A stretch of 50,193 nt of DNA from Phycisphaerae bacterium (GCA_016929245.1 JAFGJE010000025.1:1-50193); one strand, 5' to 3'. Numbered from the stretch's first letter, positions 16,260 to 25,429 are shown. The notes: generated from the sequence alone by a model not told the origin. Numbers and translations: made by a program.

Positions 16260-17333
16260 TTAAGTGATCCATCCGCCGCCGAGGACGGTGTCGTTTTCGT
16301 AAACGACAGCCGCCTGCCCGGGGGTGATCGCGTGCACGGGTTCGCGAAATTCCACGGTGAAGGATTGCTCGTCGAGAATCTTCACCCGGGCCGGGGCGCC
16401 GCGGTGGTTGTAACGGATCTGGACGACGGCGTCGAACTGGCTCTTTTCGGGCGGGACGTGCCAGTTGGCCCCGTCGGCTCTCAGGCGACGGGAGCAGGCT
16501 TCCTCGCGCGTTCCGAGGGTCACGTCGCCGCTGTCGGGATCGATGCGCGTCACATACATGGGCACGCCGGCGGCGACCTTCAGCCCGCGACGCTGCCCGA
16601 TGGTGAAACGACCGTATCCGTCGTGTCGGCCCAGCTCTTCACCGGCGGTGTTGAGAATACGCCCGGGCTTGAGCGCCTCCGGGGCGCGGGCGGCCAACAG
16701 CGCGGTGTAATCGTCGTCGGGCACGAAGCAGATTTCCTGGCTGTCGGGTTTGTCGTGCACGTCCAGGCCGAATTCCTCGGCCAGGTTTCGCACGGCCTGC
16801 TTGTCGGGCAGTTCGCCGATGGGCAAAAGGATTCTACCGACGTTCTGAGTCGCCACTCCGAACAACGCGTAGGACTGATCTTTCGCGAGATCGGCGGCGC
16901 GGGTGATCACGGGCTTTCCGTTCCGTTCCGCGCGGCGGGCGTGGTGTCCCGTCGCGACGAATTCCACGCCCAGCGAGTCGGCGAGTTCCACAAATCGCCC
17001 GAACTTCAGGAGCGTGTTGCAGTGGACGCACGGGTTGGGTGTTCGCCCGGCGGCGTATTCGGCGACGAAATCATCGATGATCCGCGAAAATTCCTCCCGG
17101 AGATTCAGCACGTGCAGCGGAATGTCGAAATGATTCGCGACGCGTCGCGCGTCGGCCGCGTCTTCGGGTTTGCAGCAGGCGCGGTCCGATCCTTCCGCCT
17201 CCCCGGCGGCGACGCCCATGCACAGGAACACGCCCGTCACGTCGTATCCCTCGCGCAGCAGCAACCCGGCGGCCACCGACGAGTCCACTCCGCCGCTCAT
17301 CGCCAAAATCACCGATTTTTTCCTCTGATTCAT
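16260..17333 (-). CDS. mnmA: tRNA-specific 2-thiouridylase MnmA
   Basis: Inserts sulfur at C2 of U34 in tRNAs for Lys, Glu and Gln, using ATP and a persulfide relay. 357 residues from ATG 17333 (a longer frame exists but starts inside a repeat). The PP-loop SGGVDSS is at 13-19; the catalytic cysteines are C102 (NPCVHCN) and C202 (SQEICFVPDDDY); TGHHAR near 139 and the central GQRRGL segment are also present. Full length. The window also encodes a TusA protein at 44286, which in E. coli delivers sulfur to this enzyme via TusBCDE; only TusA is seen here. Divergent from the GH4 gene. Confidence 0.95.
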   Translation of the reverse strand: MNQRKKSVILAMSGGVDSSVAAGLLLREGYDVTGVFLCMGVAAGEAEGSDRACCKPEDAADARRVANHFDIPLHVLNLREEFSRIIDDFVAEYAAGRTPNPCVHCNTLLKFGRFVELADSLGVEFVATGHHARRAERNGKPVITRAADLAKDQSYALFGVATQNVGRILLPIGELPDKQAVRNLAEEFGLDVHDKPDSQEICFVPDDDYTALLAARAPEALKPGRILNTAGEELGRHDGYGRFTIGQRRGLKVAAGVPMYVTRIDPDSGDVTLGTREEACSRRLRADGANWHVPPEKSQFDAVVQIRYNHRGAPARVKILDEQSFTVEFREPVHAITPGQAAVVYENDTVLGGGWIT

Positions 17334-17385
17334 CGCGGAGGTATTGTACCATCTCGCGCGTAAGAACACGACGCGGTTACCATAT

Positions 17386-17502
17386 TTGTCATCTCCTAAG
17401 GAGCCCCAAGGGCCTGAGCGGAGCGCAGCGAAGTCGAAGGAACTCACGGGTAATAGAGCGTAAGGTCCTTCGACTTCGCTGCGCTCCGCTCAGGATGACA
17501 AT
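17386..17502. repeat. Chimeric TGTCAT inverted repeat, copy 4
   Basis: The left end has the tgtcatctcctaaggagccc module of copy 2, then gcctgagcggagcgcagcga; the right end has the ordinary gctcaggatgaca terminus. The inner arms (gaagtcgaagga / tccttcgacttc) are intact. It occupies almost all of the space between the divergent mnmA and GH4 genes, leaving 26 nt before the GH4 ATG. Confidence 0.85.
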
Positions 17503-17528
17503 TTAACAATTATTCAGGAACCAACATC

Positions 17529-18869
17529 ATGTCGAAACGCTGTAGGATCGTGTTTGTCGGCGGCGGGAGCAACGCGTGGATTCCGAACATCGTCAAGGAC
17601 ATGTTCCTGACCCCGGCCATCAGCGACGCGGAATTCGTGCTGCTGGACATCAACAAACCGGCGGCCGACCTGAACAAAATCTACCTCGAAAAACTCGCCC
17701 GCACGCTGGAGGTGAACCCCAACATCGTCGCCACCAGCAACCAGGCCGCGGCCTTCCAGGGCGCGGATTACGTCGTGATCACCATCTCCACGGGCGGTAT
17801 GAAGGCGATGGCCCACGACCTGGCGATCCCGGAAGACTACGGCGTCTACCACACCGTGGGCGACACGAGCGGCCCGGGCGGCTGGGCGCGGTTCCTGCGG
17901 AACTTCAGCGTGTTCAAAAAACTCGCCGAGGACATCAACCGCCACGCGCCCGGCGCGGTGGTGCTGAACTACTCGAATCCCATGGTCACGCTGACGGACA
18001 CCCTGGCGCGCATCTGCGAGGGTCCCGTCATCGGTCTGTGCCACGGTCTGTTTGAAAACCTTCGGTTTTTCCATAAGTTCTATAAAGCCGGGAGCGAGGA
18101 CGAGATCATCGTCAAATACGCCGGCTTGAATCACTTCTTCTGGATCACGGAAGCGAAAGTCGGCCGGCGCGATATCATCGCCGACATGAAACGCCGCATC
18201 CGAACCCAAAGCTTTTCGGACATGCTCCGGGGTGTGCTTAAAGACGATTTCGGTTTCCACAGCCATCGGGAAGTGGCGACGGAACTGTTCCGGCAAACCG
18301 GCGTGCTGCCGTATCTCGGCGACCGGCACACGTGCGAATATTTCCCGTGGTACATCACGAATAAGAAGAACATGCGGGAGTATAAAATCGTCCGCACGTC
18401 CGTGAAGGAACGACAGCAGCAATTCAACAAACGCGCGAAGAATTTGAAACGACTGGTAGGCTTAAAAAAGTTCGACCGGGATAAAATCAGCCGCAGCCGG
18501 GAGACAGCGGCCGATATCGTCGAGGCGCATTGGAGCGGAAAGACGTTCATCGACGTGGGCAACACCCCCAACGTCGGGCAGGTGTCGAACTTACCCTCCG
18601 GCGCGGTGCTGGAGACGGCCGTCCGCGTGGATCGAAACGGGATCACCCCCGTCACCTTCGGCCCATTACCGCCGGCGGTGCGGGCGATGTGCGAACCGTG
18701 GACGAGAGTCTTCACGATGGTCGTGGACGCCTGCTTCCAAAAGGATAAAAACCTGGCGTTCCAGGCGCTGCGTCTGGATCCGGTCTGTTCGCACCTGAAC
18801 GGGAAACAGGTCACGCAGCTCGGACAACGCCTGCTCCAGGTGCACAAACCGTTTATAAAAGTATTCTAA
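17529..18869 (+). CDS. Glycoside hydrolase family 4 protein
   Basis: 446 residues. GH4 enzymes are NAD- and Mn-dependent and cut alpha- or beta-glycosides (maltose-6-P, cellobiose-6-P, melibiose, galacturonides) by oxidation at C3 and elimination. Visible are the Rossmann motif GGGSNAWIPN (11-20), the substrate/NAD segment NYSNPM around N150, the metal ligand pair C171-H172 in GLCHG and H202 in LNHFFW. These support an active enzyme; the precise substrate is uncertain, and no PTS genes are present. The Shine-Dalgarno is weak (AGGA, 8-9 nt before ATG 17529). Nearly the whole upstream gap is a repeat, so any promoter must lie within it or in the last 26 nt. Confidence 0.88.
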   Translation: MSKRCRIVFVGGGSNAWIPNIVKDMFLTPAISDAEFVLLDINKPAADLNKIYLEKLARTLEVNPNIVATSNQAAAFQGADYVVITISTGGMKAMAHDLAIPEDYGVYHTVGDTSGPGGWARFLRNFSVFKKLAEDINRHAPGAVVLNYSNPMVTLTDTLARICEGPVIGLCHGLFENLRFFHKFYKAGSEDEIIVKYAGLNHFFWITEAKVGRRDIIADMKRRIRTQSFSDMLRGVLKDDFGFHSHREVATELFRQTGVLPYLGDRHTCEYFPWYITNKKNMREYKIVRTSVKERQQQFNKRAKNLKRLVGLKKFDRDKISRSRETAADIVEAHWSGKTFIDVGNTPNVGQVSNLPSGAVLETAVRVDRNGITPVTFGPLPPAVRAMCEPWTRVFTMVVDACFQKDKNLAFQALRLDPVCSHLNGKQVTQLGQRLLQVHKPFIKVF

Positions 18870-18935
18870 TTCGCGGTGGTGTTGGAGTATAATACCCGCC
18901 AACGGCACGGAAGCTCGTATCGCGGAAATCGAATC

Positions 18936-19811
18936 ATGGCTGAAGAACAAGTACAATCCGAAGAAATCACGACGCCCTACGACATCGCCAAACTCGCCCC
19001 CCCGCCGCGCAAGAAACGCGACGTTCCGGACGGCTTGTGGATGCGCTGCGGCGGATGCGAGGCGATGCTGTACCGTAAGACCGTCTCGGAAAACCTGGAG
19101 GTCTGCCCCGAATGCGGCGAGCATTTCCGCGTGGCGGGGCGACAGCGGATCGAGCAACTCGCGGACCCGGGCAGCTTCGAGGAACTCTTCGGGGACGTGG
19201 CGCCGGCCGATCCGCTGGAATTTCACTGGTCCGGAAAAAGCTACGCCGACCGCCTCGCCAAAGAGCAGAAAAACACCGGAAACACCGAATCGATGCTCAC
19301 CGGGGTCGCCTATATCAAAGGGCGGCGCGTCGCGCTGGGCGTGATGGCCGGCGACTTTTTGATGGGTTCGATGGGCTCGGTGCTCGGGGAAAAACTCACC
19401 CGCCTGATCGAACATGCCGCCGAGCAGCAACTGCCCCTCGTGGTGGTGTGCATCTCCGGCGGCGCCCGCATGCACGAGGGCGCGCTGAGCCTGATGCAGA
19501 TGGGTAAAACCTCGGCGGCCCTGGCGAAATACGACGACGCCGGCGGATTGTACATCGCCGTTCTGACCGATCCGACCACCGGTGGAACCACCGCCAGTTT
19601 CGCCATGCTGGGCGACGTGATCCTCGCCGAACCCAAAGCCCTGATCGGATTCGCCGGCCCGCGCGTCATCGCCAACACGATCAAGGCGGAGCTGCCCGAC
19701 GGCTTCCAGCGAGCGGAATTTCTTTTGGAAAAAGGATTTGTGGACATGATCGTCCCCCGCCACGAACTGCGAAGCGAAATCGCCCGCCTGATCGACTACT
19801 GCCAGGCCTGA
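18936..19811 (+). CDS. accD: Acetyl-CoA carboxylase carboxyltransferase subunit beta
   Basis: Transfers the carboxyl group from biotin to acetyl-CoA, with AccA, for fatty acid synthesis. 291 residues from ATG 18936; the frame runs open upstream to 18876 but AccD normally starts just before the zinc ribbon. Four zinc-ribbon cysteines are in MRCGGCEAML and VCPECG (about 35-65). The crotonase-like carboxyltransferase fold follows with GSMGSVLGEK, ISGGARMHEGALSLMQM and GGTTASFAMLGD. Length is normal. accA is not in the window. The gene starts 66 nt after the GH4 stop and could be co-transcribed. Confidence 0.95.
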   Translation: MAEEQVQSEEITTPYDIAKLAPPPRKKRDVPDGLWMRCGGCEAMLYRKTVSENLEVCPECGEHFRVAGRQRIEQLADPGSFEELFGDVAPADPLEFHWSGKSYADRLAKEQKNTGNTESMLTGVAYIKGRRVALGVMAGDFLMGSMGSVLGEKLTRLIEHAAEQQLPLVVVCISGGARMHEGALSLMQMGKTSAALAKYDDAGGLYIAVLTDPTTGGTTASFAMLGDVILAEPKALIGFAGPRVIANTIKAELPDGFQRAEFLLEKGFVDMIVPRHELRSEIARLIDYCQA

Positions 19812-20037
19812 GGCGTATTTCAGAACAGAATCCAACGGTTTCACAAATCCTTCATCCCCTTATAGAAGAAGGTTTTGTGTCTCAAAACGGTTTGGCTCAT
19901 TTCTTCGCTTGTCATTGAAATATTCCAGGAATTTCCAATTCTAATTTCTTTCTTTGTAGAAAGTTACATCCATCTCCACCCATAAAAAAGCCCCATCCCG
20001 TAAGTTTTTTTCCAAAAGAAGTTTACCGTAAAAAATC

Positions 20038-20065
20038 TTGTATTTTTCCGGGAGTATGCTATAAA
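20038..20065 (+). promoter_or_regulatory. Possible promoter of the PEP-CTERM gene
   Basis: TTGTAT (20038-20043) and TATAAA (20060-20065) with a 16-nt spacer, in an AT-rich 430-bp gap. Downstream are a small palindrome (ctgactggtagtcag, about 20075-20090), and a 13-bp tandem duplication gaaagcctattca at about 20210-20237 just before the gene. The rest of 19812-20037 shows nothing clear. Confidence 0.4.
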
Positions 20066-20245
20066 GACATATAGACTGACTGGTAGTCAGAAACATAAGC
20101 GATTTGAAGAAGAGATGAAAGGAGGGCCATGGTAAATCAGGTAGTGAATTTCTGACTTGTAGTACAAAAACCCTTCGCCATGTTTTTGTGTCGTGCATTG
20201 CATGAAAGCCTATTCAGAAAGCCTATTCAGAAAGGAGATCCAAAA

Positions 20246-21217
20246 ATGAATAAGCTGCAAGTATGTCTTGGATGTATCATCGTTTCGCTCGCCTGCGTGC
20301 AGATTCAGGCAGACATGAGTATCGACGGAGACGCCTCGGACTGGGCGGGAATTCTGGTGAATCTGGACGCCCAGGATCGGACGGACAAACTGGACGTGAT
20401 GAAATGGGGGGCTGTCGTGGAAGGCGATTACCTGTATCTCTGCCAGGGATTTGAATACGACATGAACGCCAATTTTCACGGGTCCGGGGAAGGATGCTGG
20501 GAAAACTGGTGGATTGATATCGACGGCGACAATACCAGCGGACATAAAGGATGGCAGTTGACCTCCCTTGGATGGGCGGAAGAAGGCGGTAACGGCGTCA
20601 ACGAAGGGATCGATATCGGTGTTGAGGTGTCCATCTGGCAAACGGATCCCTCTATATTGTATTACACCAACGGAAGCGACGGCCCTTATCAGGCCTGCAC
20701 CGGTTCGTTCATGTTTTCCACGGATGGTCTGTTTCTTGAATGCCGCGTCCCCGTTTCGGAATTGATCGATGCCGCCGTGTATAATCAACTCGTGGATTCC
20801 ACCGTCTACGGCACGATCAATGAAACCGCCGCCGCCGATTACACCAATTGGGAAATCGGAACGCGCATCGACGGTAAGGACGTTTCCCTGGAAATCGGCT
20901 ATGGTAACAACTATTATGGCGGCGACGTAGCCGGTCATGAAGGTTTTCTTGAACTTCCGGTTCTCGCGGGGGACGTCAACCTGGATCATTCCGTTTCCCC
21001 CGCGGATTATACCGTTTGGGCCAACAATTACGGTACGGGGGACACGTGGCTTGAGGGAGATTTAAATTCGGATGGCGACGTCACCTCCGCCGATTATACC
21101 CTTTGGGCCAACAATTACGGTACAACCGCTTCCGGTCCTCCGGTGGGTGTTCCCGAACCGGCGACTTTGAGTCTGCTGGGTGTGGGAATTTTAGGACTGT
21201 CGCGCCGACGGAAATAG
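20246..21217 (+). CDS. Secreted PEP-CTERM protein with dockerin-like repeats
   Basis: 323 residues from ATG 20246, which has a strong AAAGGAG at 8-9 nt. Signal peptide at 1-22 (NKLQVCLGCIIVSLACVQIQA). The mature part opens with SIDGDASDWAG, the typical start of CBM9-like beta-sandwich modules, to about residue 245. Two Ca-binding dockerin-type repeats follow: GDVNLDHSVSPADY and GDLNSDGDVTSADY, each with WANNYGT. The C-terminus has the PEP-CTERM sorting signal VPEPATLSLLGVGILGL and RRRK, which in the family is processed by exosortase. Likely exported and possibly attached to a carbohydrate or a cohesin-like partner. No exosortase or cohesin is in the window. Confidence 0.88.
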   Translation: MNKLQVCLGCIIVSLACVQIQADMSIDGDASDWAGILVNLDAQDRTDKLDVMKWGAVVEGDYLYLCQGFEYDMNANFHGSGEGCWENWWIDIDGDNTSGHKGWQLTSLGWAEEGGNGVNEGIDIGVEVSIWQTDPSILYYTNGSDGPYQACTGSFMFSTDGLFLECRVPVSELIDAAVYNQLVDSTVYGTINETAAADYTNWEIGTRIDGKDVSLEIGYGNNYYGGDVAGHEGFLELPVLAGDVNLDHSVSPADYTVWANNYGTGDTWLEGDLNSDGDVTSADYTLWANNYGTTASGPPVGVPEPATLSLLGVGILGLSRRRK

Positions 21218-21330
21218 TTCCTCTAAAAAATCGATTGGTAACATGATCCCATTACCATGGAGAAACGGGCGATTCCGAAAGGAATCGTCCGTTTTTCATG
21301 GGCCCGGATTGAAATCCGTTTTCCCGGGGT

Positions 21331-22563
21331 TTACTTCACGCCGGTAATGGTGAATTTGAGGATGTTGCTGTCCAGGTCGCCGGACCAGTTGGTGTCTCTG
21401 CCCGGACGGGCGGAGTAGCGGAAGAAGATTTCATACTCGCCGGCCGCGCCGAAACCGAATTTCACCGGCACGTCGAGGGTTTTACCGGGAGCGATTTCGG
21501 CGACACCGGGCAATTCAAAACTCTCCGGCGACGGCGCGCCGTCCCAATCCTCCGCGCCGACGTTCCGATACCGCACGAACAGCGTCATGCCGTGTTTCGG
21601 TTCCGCAAGACGAACCGGCGCGTCGCCGACGTTTCGCAGACGAAAGATCATCGTCACGGGCGTGGTGGTCTTACCGTCCCCGTCGGCGGTGCGCAGGGAA
21701 CACAGAATATGATGGATCTCCTGGCCGTGCGGCGTCCCGGGCGCGGTCTCGTCGAAAACGACCGTCGCGACGGACGGCGCCGTGGTCGGCTGGGATGTCG
21801 GCGCCGCGGTCTGAGGCTCCTCCAGCGGTCCGGCGAGAATCACGGTGCGCTTGGGAGGTTTGACGGACACGTCCGGCAAGGCGGTTTCCTCGACGTCGTC
21901 TTTTTGCGGTTCGCGGATCGTTTGATCCGCTATCCCCGCCCGGCGACGAATGGACCGGTCGATGCGATACGCCAATTCCTCATCCTCCCCCAGCGGGACG
22001 ATATAGTTTTGCAGGCCCCGGAGTTTTTCCCCTCCGCGAAGGCTTCGCATTTGCAGGTCGCTGAATCGTAAATCCGGAAGGTTGGACACCCGCATCTTAT
22101 TGACTTCCACGGCGTTGGTCACTTGAGGCTGGGGACGATCCGTCCGGGCCATCCGCACTTCCACCCGGAAATCGAACGATTCGGGATTCTCCGGCAGACG
22201 GCGAATCTTCACGCGAGCGGCCCGTAAAATGTTCTGGGTCGTATTTTCCCGCAAATAGAACACATTGGAGGCGTCTTTCCGCCACAACGCCTCCAGGCCG
22301 TGCCCGCCGGAAACGGTGTAGGTGGTGATCACACCCTCCCGGCGGTCCTGGCGATCGAGGGAAAATCCATATTGCTTCAACGTCGTGCAGGACGCGTCCC
22401 AGAGGTCGCGGAAATTACGCTCCGCCTGGGTCGCCGGTTCGCGCTCCGTCGGTTTGGTGTACATCGGTCCGCATCCGGCGCAGAGAATCAGCAACAGGAA
22501 AATTCCCATCGTCCGTCGGCCGGTTCGTTTGCCCGGACGCGATTTATATTCTACATTTCCCAT
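21331..22563 (-). CDS. Lipoprotein of unknown function
   Basis: 410 residues from ATG 22563. A basic N-terminus and hydrophobic segment (GIFLLLILCAGC) end in a lipobox-like LCAGC, so export and lipidation at that Cys are likely. Residues about 45-220 form an unrecognised domain with FRDLWDASCTTLKQYGFSLDRQDRREG, similar in style to conserved planctomycete lipoproteins. A Thr/Pro-rich linker (PTSQPTTAPS) follows near 265, then a C-terminal beta-rich domain (about 280-410) that looks Ig-like (IFRLRNVGDAPVRL, LDVPVKFGF). It stands alone; a perfect hairpin tgtccggaa/ttccggaca lies just upstream of the start. Confidence 0.7.
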   Translation of the reverse strand: MGNVEYKSRPGKRTGRRTMGIFLLLILCAGCGPMYTKPTEREPATQAERNFRDLWDASCTTLKQYGFSLDRQDRREGVITTYTVSGGHGLEALWRKDASNVFYLRENTTQNILRAARVKIRRLPENPESFDFRVEVRMARTDRPQPQVTNAVEVNKMRVSNLPDLRFSDLQMRSLRGGEKLRGLQNYIVPLGEDEELAYRIDRSIRRRAGIADQTIREPQKDDVEETALPDVSVKPPKRTVILAGPLEEPQTAAPTSQPTTAPSVATVVFDETAPGTPHGQEIHHILCSLRTADGDGKTTTPVTMIFRLRNVGDAPVRLAEPKHGMTLFVRYRNVGAEDWDGAPSPESFELPGVAEIAPGKTLDVPVKFGFGAAGEYEIFFRYSARPGRDTNWSGDLDSNILKFTITGVK

Positions 22564-22572
22564 AGCGAGTCG

Positions 22573-22593
22573 TGTCCGGAAAGGTTCCGGACA
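22573..22593. repeat. Short perfect hairpin before the lipoprotein start codon
   Basis: TGTCCGGAA / TTCCGGACA with a 3-nt loop, 10 nt upstream of the start codon at 22563 on the minus strand. It could mask or expose the ribosome binding region. Confidence 0.5.
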
Positions 22594-22612
22594 CCCCATC
22601 GTTCAGGCAAGC

Positions 22613-22658
22613 GCCCGTCAGACAACCCCAAACGGTTGCCCGTCGGGCTGCTTTTTTA
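22613..22658 (+). terminator. Intrinsic terminator on the strand opposite to nearby genes
   Basis: Stems GCCCG/CGGGC (22613-22617, 22644-22648) and CAACC/GGTTG (22623-22638) stack into one hairpin followed by tgctttttt on the plus strand. Flanking genes are on the minus strand, so it would stop antisense transcription. Confidence 0.55.
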
Positions 22659-22731
22659 TTCAAACTGACCGAATTCGTCCACAAATTACACGAATTTCAC
22701 AAATACGAAGCCTCTGAAAAACAGAAAGTGT

Positions 22732-22808
22732 ACCACAGAGACACAGAGGGCACAGAGAAAACCGTTAAGAAAATACTTCTTTCTCTGTGACCTCTGTGTC
22801 TCTGTGGT
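22732..22808. repeat. ACCACAGAGACACAGAG inverted repeat
   Basis: Arms accacagagacacagagg and cctctgtgtctctgtggt plus inner acagagaaa/tttctctgt around an AT-rich loop. It is of the same style as the arms flanking the gene at 9942. It lies 3' of the aminotransferase gene (stop at 22836, minus strand). Confidence 0.8.
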
Positions 22809-22835
22809 CAGTTTCTCATAATTCTCATTCGTGTA

Positions 22836-24074
22836 TTATTTCTTTGTTTTTCGTTTCGACGCCGACGGGGCCTTGATTCCCTTGTTCAGGGCGCGGTCCA
22901 TCTGGCGGATCGCCTGGCGGAGGCGCTGCTCGTTTTCCACCAGGGCGATGCGCACGCATCCCTCGCCGTTCTCGCCGAACGCGCGACCCGGCGCGAGGGA
23001 CACTTCCGCTTCGTCCATCAACCGCAGCGAAAAATCGATGCTCCCCTGCCCCGCCAGGTGTTCCTCGGCCACCCGCGCCCAGACGAACATCCCCGCCCGC
23101 GGCGGGTCCACCTGCCAGCCCAGTTTCCGCAGACCGTCCACCACCACGTCCCGCCGAGCCTGGTAAATCCTGTTCTGGGCGGCGATGTCGCCCTCGCATT
23201 CGCGCATGGCGATGATCGAGGCGATCTGGATCGCCTGGAAGATTCCGTAATCGTAATATCCCTTGATCGTGGATAAGGCGCGAACCATTTCGGCGTTGCC
23301 CACGCAGAACCCGATGCGCCACCCGGCCATGTTGTACGGCTTGGACATCGTGACGAATTCCACGCCCACATCCTTGGCGCCCCTGGCCTGCAGGAAACTC
23401 GGGGCTTTGTAATCGTCGAAACAGGTCCGCCAGTACGCGAAATCGTGGATCACGTAGATTCCCGAATGCTTGGCGAGGTCTACGACGGCTTCGTAGAACG
23501 ACACGTCGTCCACGGTGCTGGCCGTCGGATTGTGCGGGTAGTTCAGGATCAGCACCTTCGGTTTGGGATACAGGTGCTCCACGACGTAGCGGATGCGGTC
23601 GAGGAACGCCTGGTCGTTGCCCATCGCCACGTTGATCACGTTCGCGCCCGCCAGCGCCACACCGTACACGTGGATCGGGAAGTACGGGTCGCCCACGACG
23701 GCCGTGTCGCCCGGGCCCATCAGCGCCAAACACATATGGGAGAAGCCTTCCTTCGACCCGATCGTGGCGATGACTTCCTTCTCCGGATCGAGGGAGACGT
23801 CGTACACCCGCTCGTACAGTTGCGCCAGGTCGCGGCGCAGGTTATAAATTCCGATCGAGGCGCTGTAGCGCTGGTTGCGCGCATCCCTGGCGGCCTCGCA
23901 GAGTTTCTCCACCACCGCGTCGGGGGTCGGGTCCATGGGGTTGCCCATCCCCAGGTCGATGATATCCACGTCCGCGCGGCGCTTTTCGTACTTCATCTTG
24001 TTAATGCGCCCGAACAGATACGGGGGCAGCCGACGCAGACGGTCGGCGACGTTCAACGTCCATTCTTCCGTCAT
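22836..24074 (-). CDS. PLP-dependent aminotransferase, AlaC/YfdZ type
   Basis: 412 residues from ATG 24074. Fold type I class I/II aminotransferase: [14 protein letters not shown] near 38, the cofactor region NYPHNPTAS near 178, YVIHDFAYW near 207 and the Schiff-base Lys K245 in [14 protein letters not shown]. Relatives convert pyruvate and glutamate to alanine and 2-oxoglutarate, or act on LL-diaminopimelate; the first is likelier from motif style, but the substrate is not settled. The short basic C-terminal tail (SKRKTKK) is not part of the domain. The ATG overlaps the stop of the upstream PpiC-type gene by 4 nt, so the two are translationally coupled. Confidence 0.88.
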   Translation of the reverse strand: MTEEWTLNVADRLRRLPPYLFGRINKMKYEKRRADVDIIDLGMGNPMDPTPDAVVEKLCEAARDARNQRYSASIGIYNLRRDLAQLYERVYDVSLDPEKEVIATIGSKEGFSHMCLALMGPGDTAVVGDPYFPIHVYGVALAGANVINVAMGNDQAFLDRIRYVVEHLYPKPKVLILNYPHNPTASTVDDVSFYEAVVDLAKHSGIYVIHDFAYWRTCFDDYKAPSFLQARGAKDVGVEFVTMSKPYNMAGWRIGFCVGNAEMVRALSTIKGYYDYGIFQAIQIASIIAMRECEGDIAAQNRIYQARRDVVVDGLRKLGWQVDPPRAGMFVWARVAEEHLAGQGSIDFSLRLMDEAEVSLAPGRAFGENGEGCVRIALVENEQRLRQAIRQMDRALNKGIKAPSASKRKTKK

Positions 24075-25078
24075 GATTGCACGCCTCGTTTCACCTTGGA
24101 TCGAATGACCGGATCGACGTATTCGATCTCGGCCTTGTCTATCAGTTCCTTCATGAGGATCGGTCGCAGCCGATCGAGGTTCCTGTCCCGAACGAGATAG
24201 CGGAGCTTCCCTTGGACGTCGGAAAATTTCGCCTTCGCCGGCGGGATGATTTCCTCGAGCTTCAGCACGTGGAAATTGCTGCCCACCTGGACGATGTTGG
24301 AAATCTGCCCGGGGGTTTTCATCGCCCGAACCGCCTGGACGACCGGAGGGGGAATGGTGTCCGGCGCGGTGCGCGGGCCGATATCCGGCAACCACGCCCC
24401 CGTCTTGGCGGAAGGGTTGGTGGAATAATGAAACGCCAGTTTCTCGAAGTCCTCGCCCTTGCGGGCCTTGTCCATCACCTCCTGGGCGATGACCATCCGC
24501 TGCACCTGGATATGCCGCGCCTTGAATTTACCGTCGTATTCCTCAAAAAACGCCCGCTGGATATCTTCCTCGGTCACCGTCGCGCGCGGATCCCGCTCCG
24601 CCAGGCGCGCCAGCAACACGTTGCGGGCCATGGAAGCGTCCCAGACGCGACGCGTGAGGTTCTTCTGCGCCAGAAGCTGATTCAGCAGGCTGTCCAGTTG
24701 TTCCGGCGCGGCGGACGTGTCGAACTGGTACAACTGGGACAACGCCCGGCGATTTTCGATCTCCAGTTCCCGGTCCGTCACGTTCGTCGGAAGATTCCGA
24801 CGGCGGAGTTCCTGCAGGACGACTTCGTCGGCGATCAACTGCTGGCTGACGGCTCGGCCGTGATCACGCACCAGCGCGTCGTGGAGTTTGTCCATCGGGA
24901 TCGCCTGCCCGTTCACGCGGGCCATCACGCGGGAGGATTCCTCCCGCGGCGCCGCCGGAGGCGCCTTGGCGGACGGGCGCGGTTCGACCACCGCGCGCCG
25001 CCCGACCGGCTCGCAACCCAGCGACGCGACCATCGCCAATCCGCAAATCGTTATGCTTCTGATTCTCGCACGTCTCAT
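24071..25078 (-). CDS. PpiC/SurA-type peptidyl-prolyl isomerase lipoprotein
   Basis: 335 residues from ATG 25078 (a start at 25108 is also open). A basic start and hydrophobic stretch end in the lipobox ASLGC near residue 21, so it is probably anchored in the periplasm. A SurA-like N-terminal helical region ([19 protein letters not shown]) is followed by a parvulin rotamase domain (about 185-285: [39 protein letters not shown]). It would help fold exported or outer-membrane proteins. Coupled by an ATGA overlap to the aminotransferase downstream, a pairing with no obvious functional logic. Confidence 0.82.
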   Translation of the reverse strand: MRRARIRSITICGLAMVASLGCEPVGRRAVVEPRPSAKAPPAAPREESSRVMARVNGQAIPMDKLHDALVRDHGRAVSQQLIADEVVLQELRRRNLPTNVTDRELEIENRRALSQLYQFDTSAAPEQLDSLLNQLLAQKNLTRRVWDASMARNVLLARLAERDPRATVTEEDIQRAFFEEYDGKFKARHIQVQRMVIAQEVMDKARKGEDFEKLAFHYSTNPSAKTGAWLPDIGPRTAPDTIPPPVVQAVRAMKTPGQISNIVQVGSNFHVLKLEEIIPPAKAKFSDVQGKLRYLVRDRNLDRLRPILMKELIDKAEIEYVDPVIRSKVKRGVQS

Positions 25079-25196
25079 AGTCAGGATATCCTTTTCCTCG
25101 AACGTCATTGATCGCCCCCAATAGACTACGCTGTGGACGACAAAATCTCCACGATTTTCAGGAGGGAAAGTGCTGAACCATCCAGGGAGAATCTTC

Positions 25197-25429
25197 CCGG
25201 TCCCGAAGGGACCGAAAGCGTTTAGCCGGGGCGTGAGCGCAGCGAACCCCCGGTAGCGGTTTTAATTATCACAAGTCCCGAAGGGACGGCGGCGAACCAG
25301 GAATACCATTCCCCCTGAAAATAAACAATAATCGCTGTCGTCCCGTTGGGACTCTTGATTTGGGATTTCTTTCCGGGGGTTCGCTTCGCTCACACCCCGG
25401 CTAAACGCTGACGGCCCCTTTGGGGCCTA
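25197..25429. repeat. Composite palindromic repeat, copy C
   Basis: Third copy of the element at 283 and 6628: outer hairpin gtcccgaagggac, gcgtttagccggggcgtgag, inner arm agtcccgaagggacggcggcg, then reverse-complement modules to ggcccctttggggcc. The right end reaches the stop codon of the sigma factor gene (TAG, 25427-25429). The left side faces the start of the PpiC-type gene. 25109-25196 shows nothing else. Confidence 0.85.

Noticed and set aside
20130-20154. Eight-codon leader peptide (MVNQVVNF) behind AGGAGG
   Set aside because: The spacing from AGGAGG to ATG is only 3 nt and no run of regulatory codons or attenuator hairpin pair is seen.
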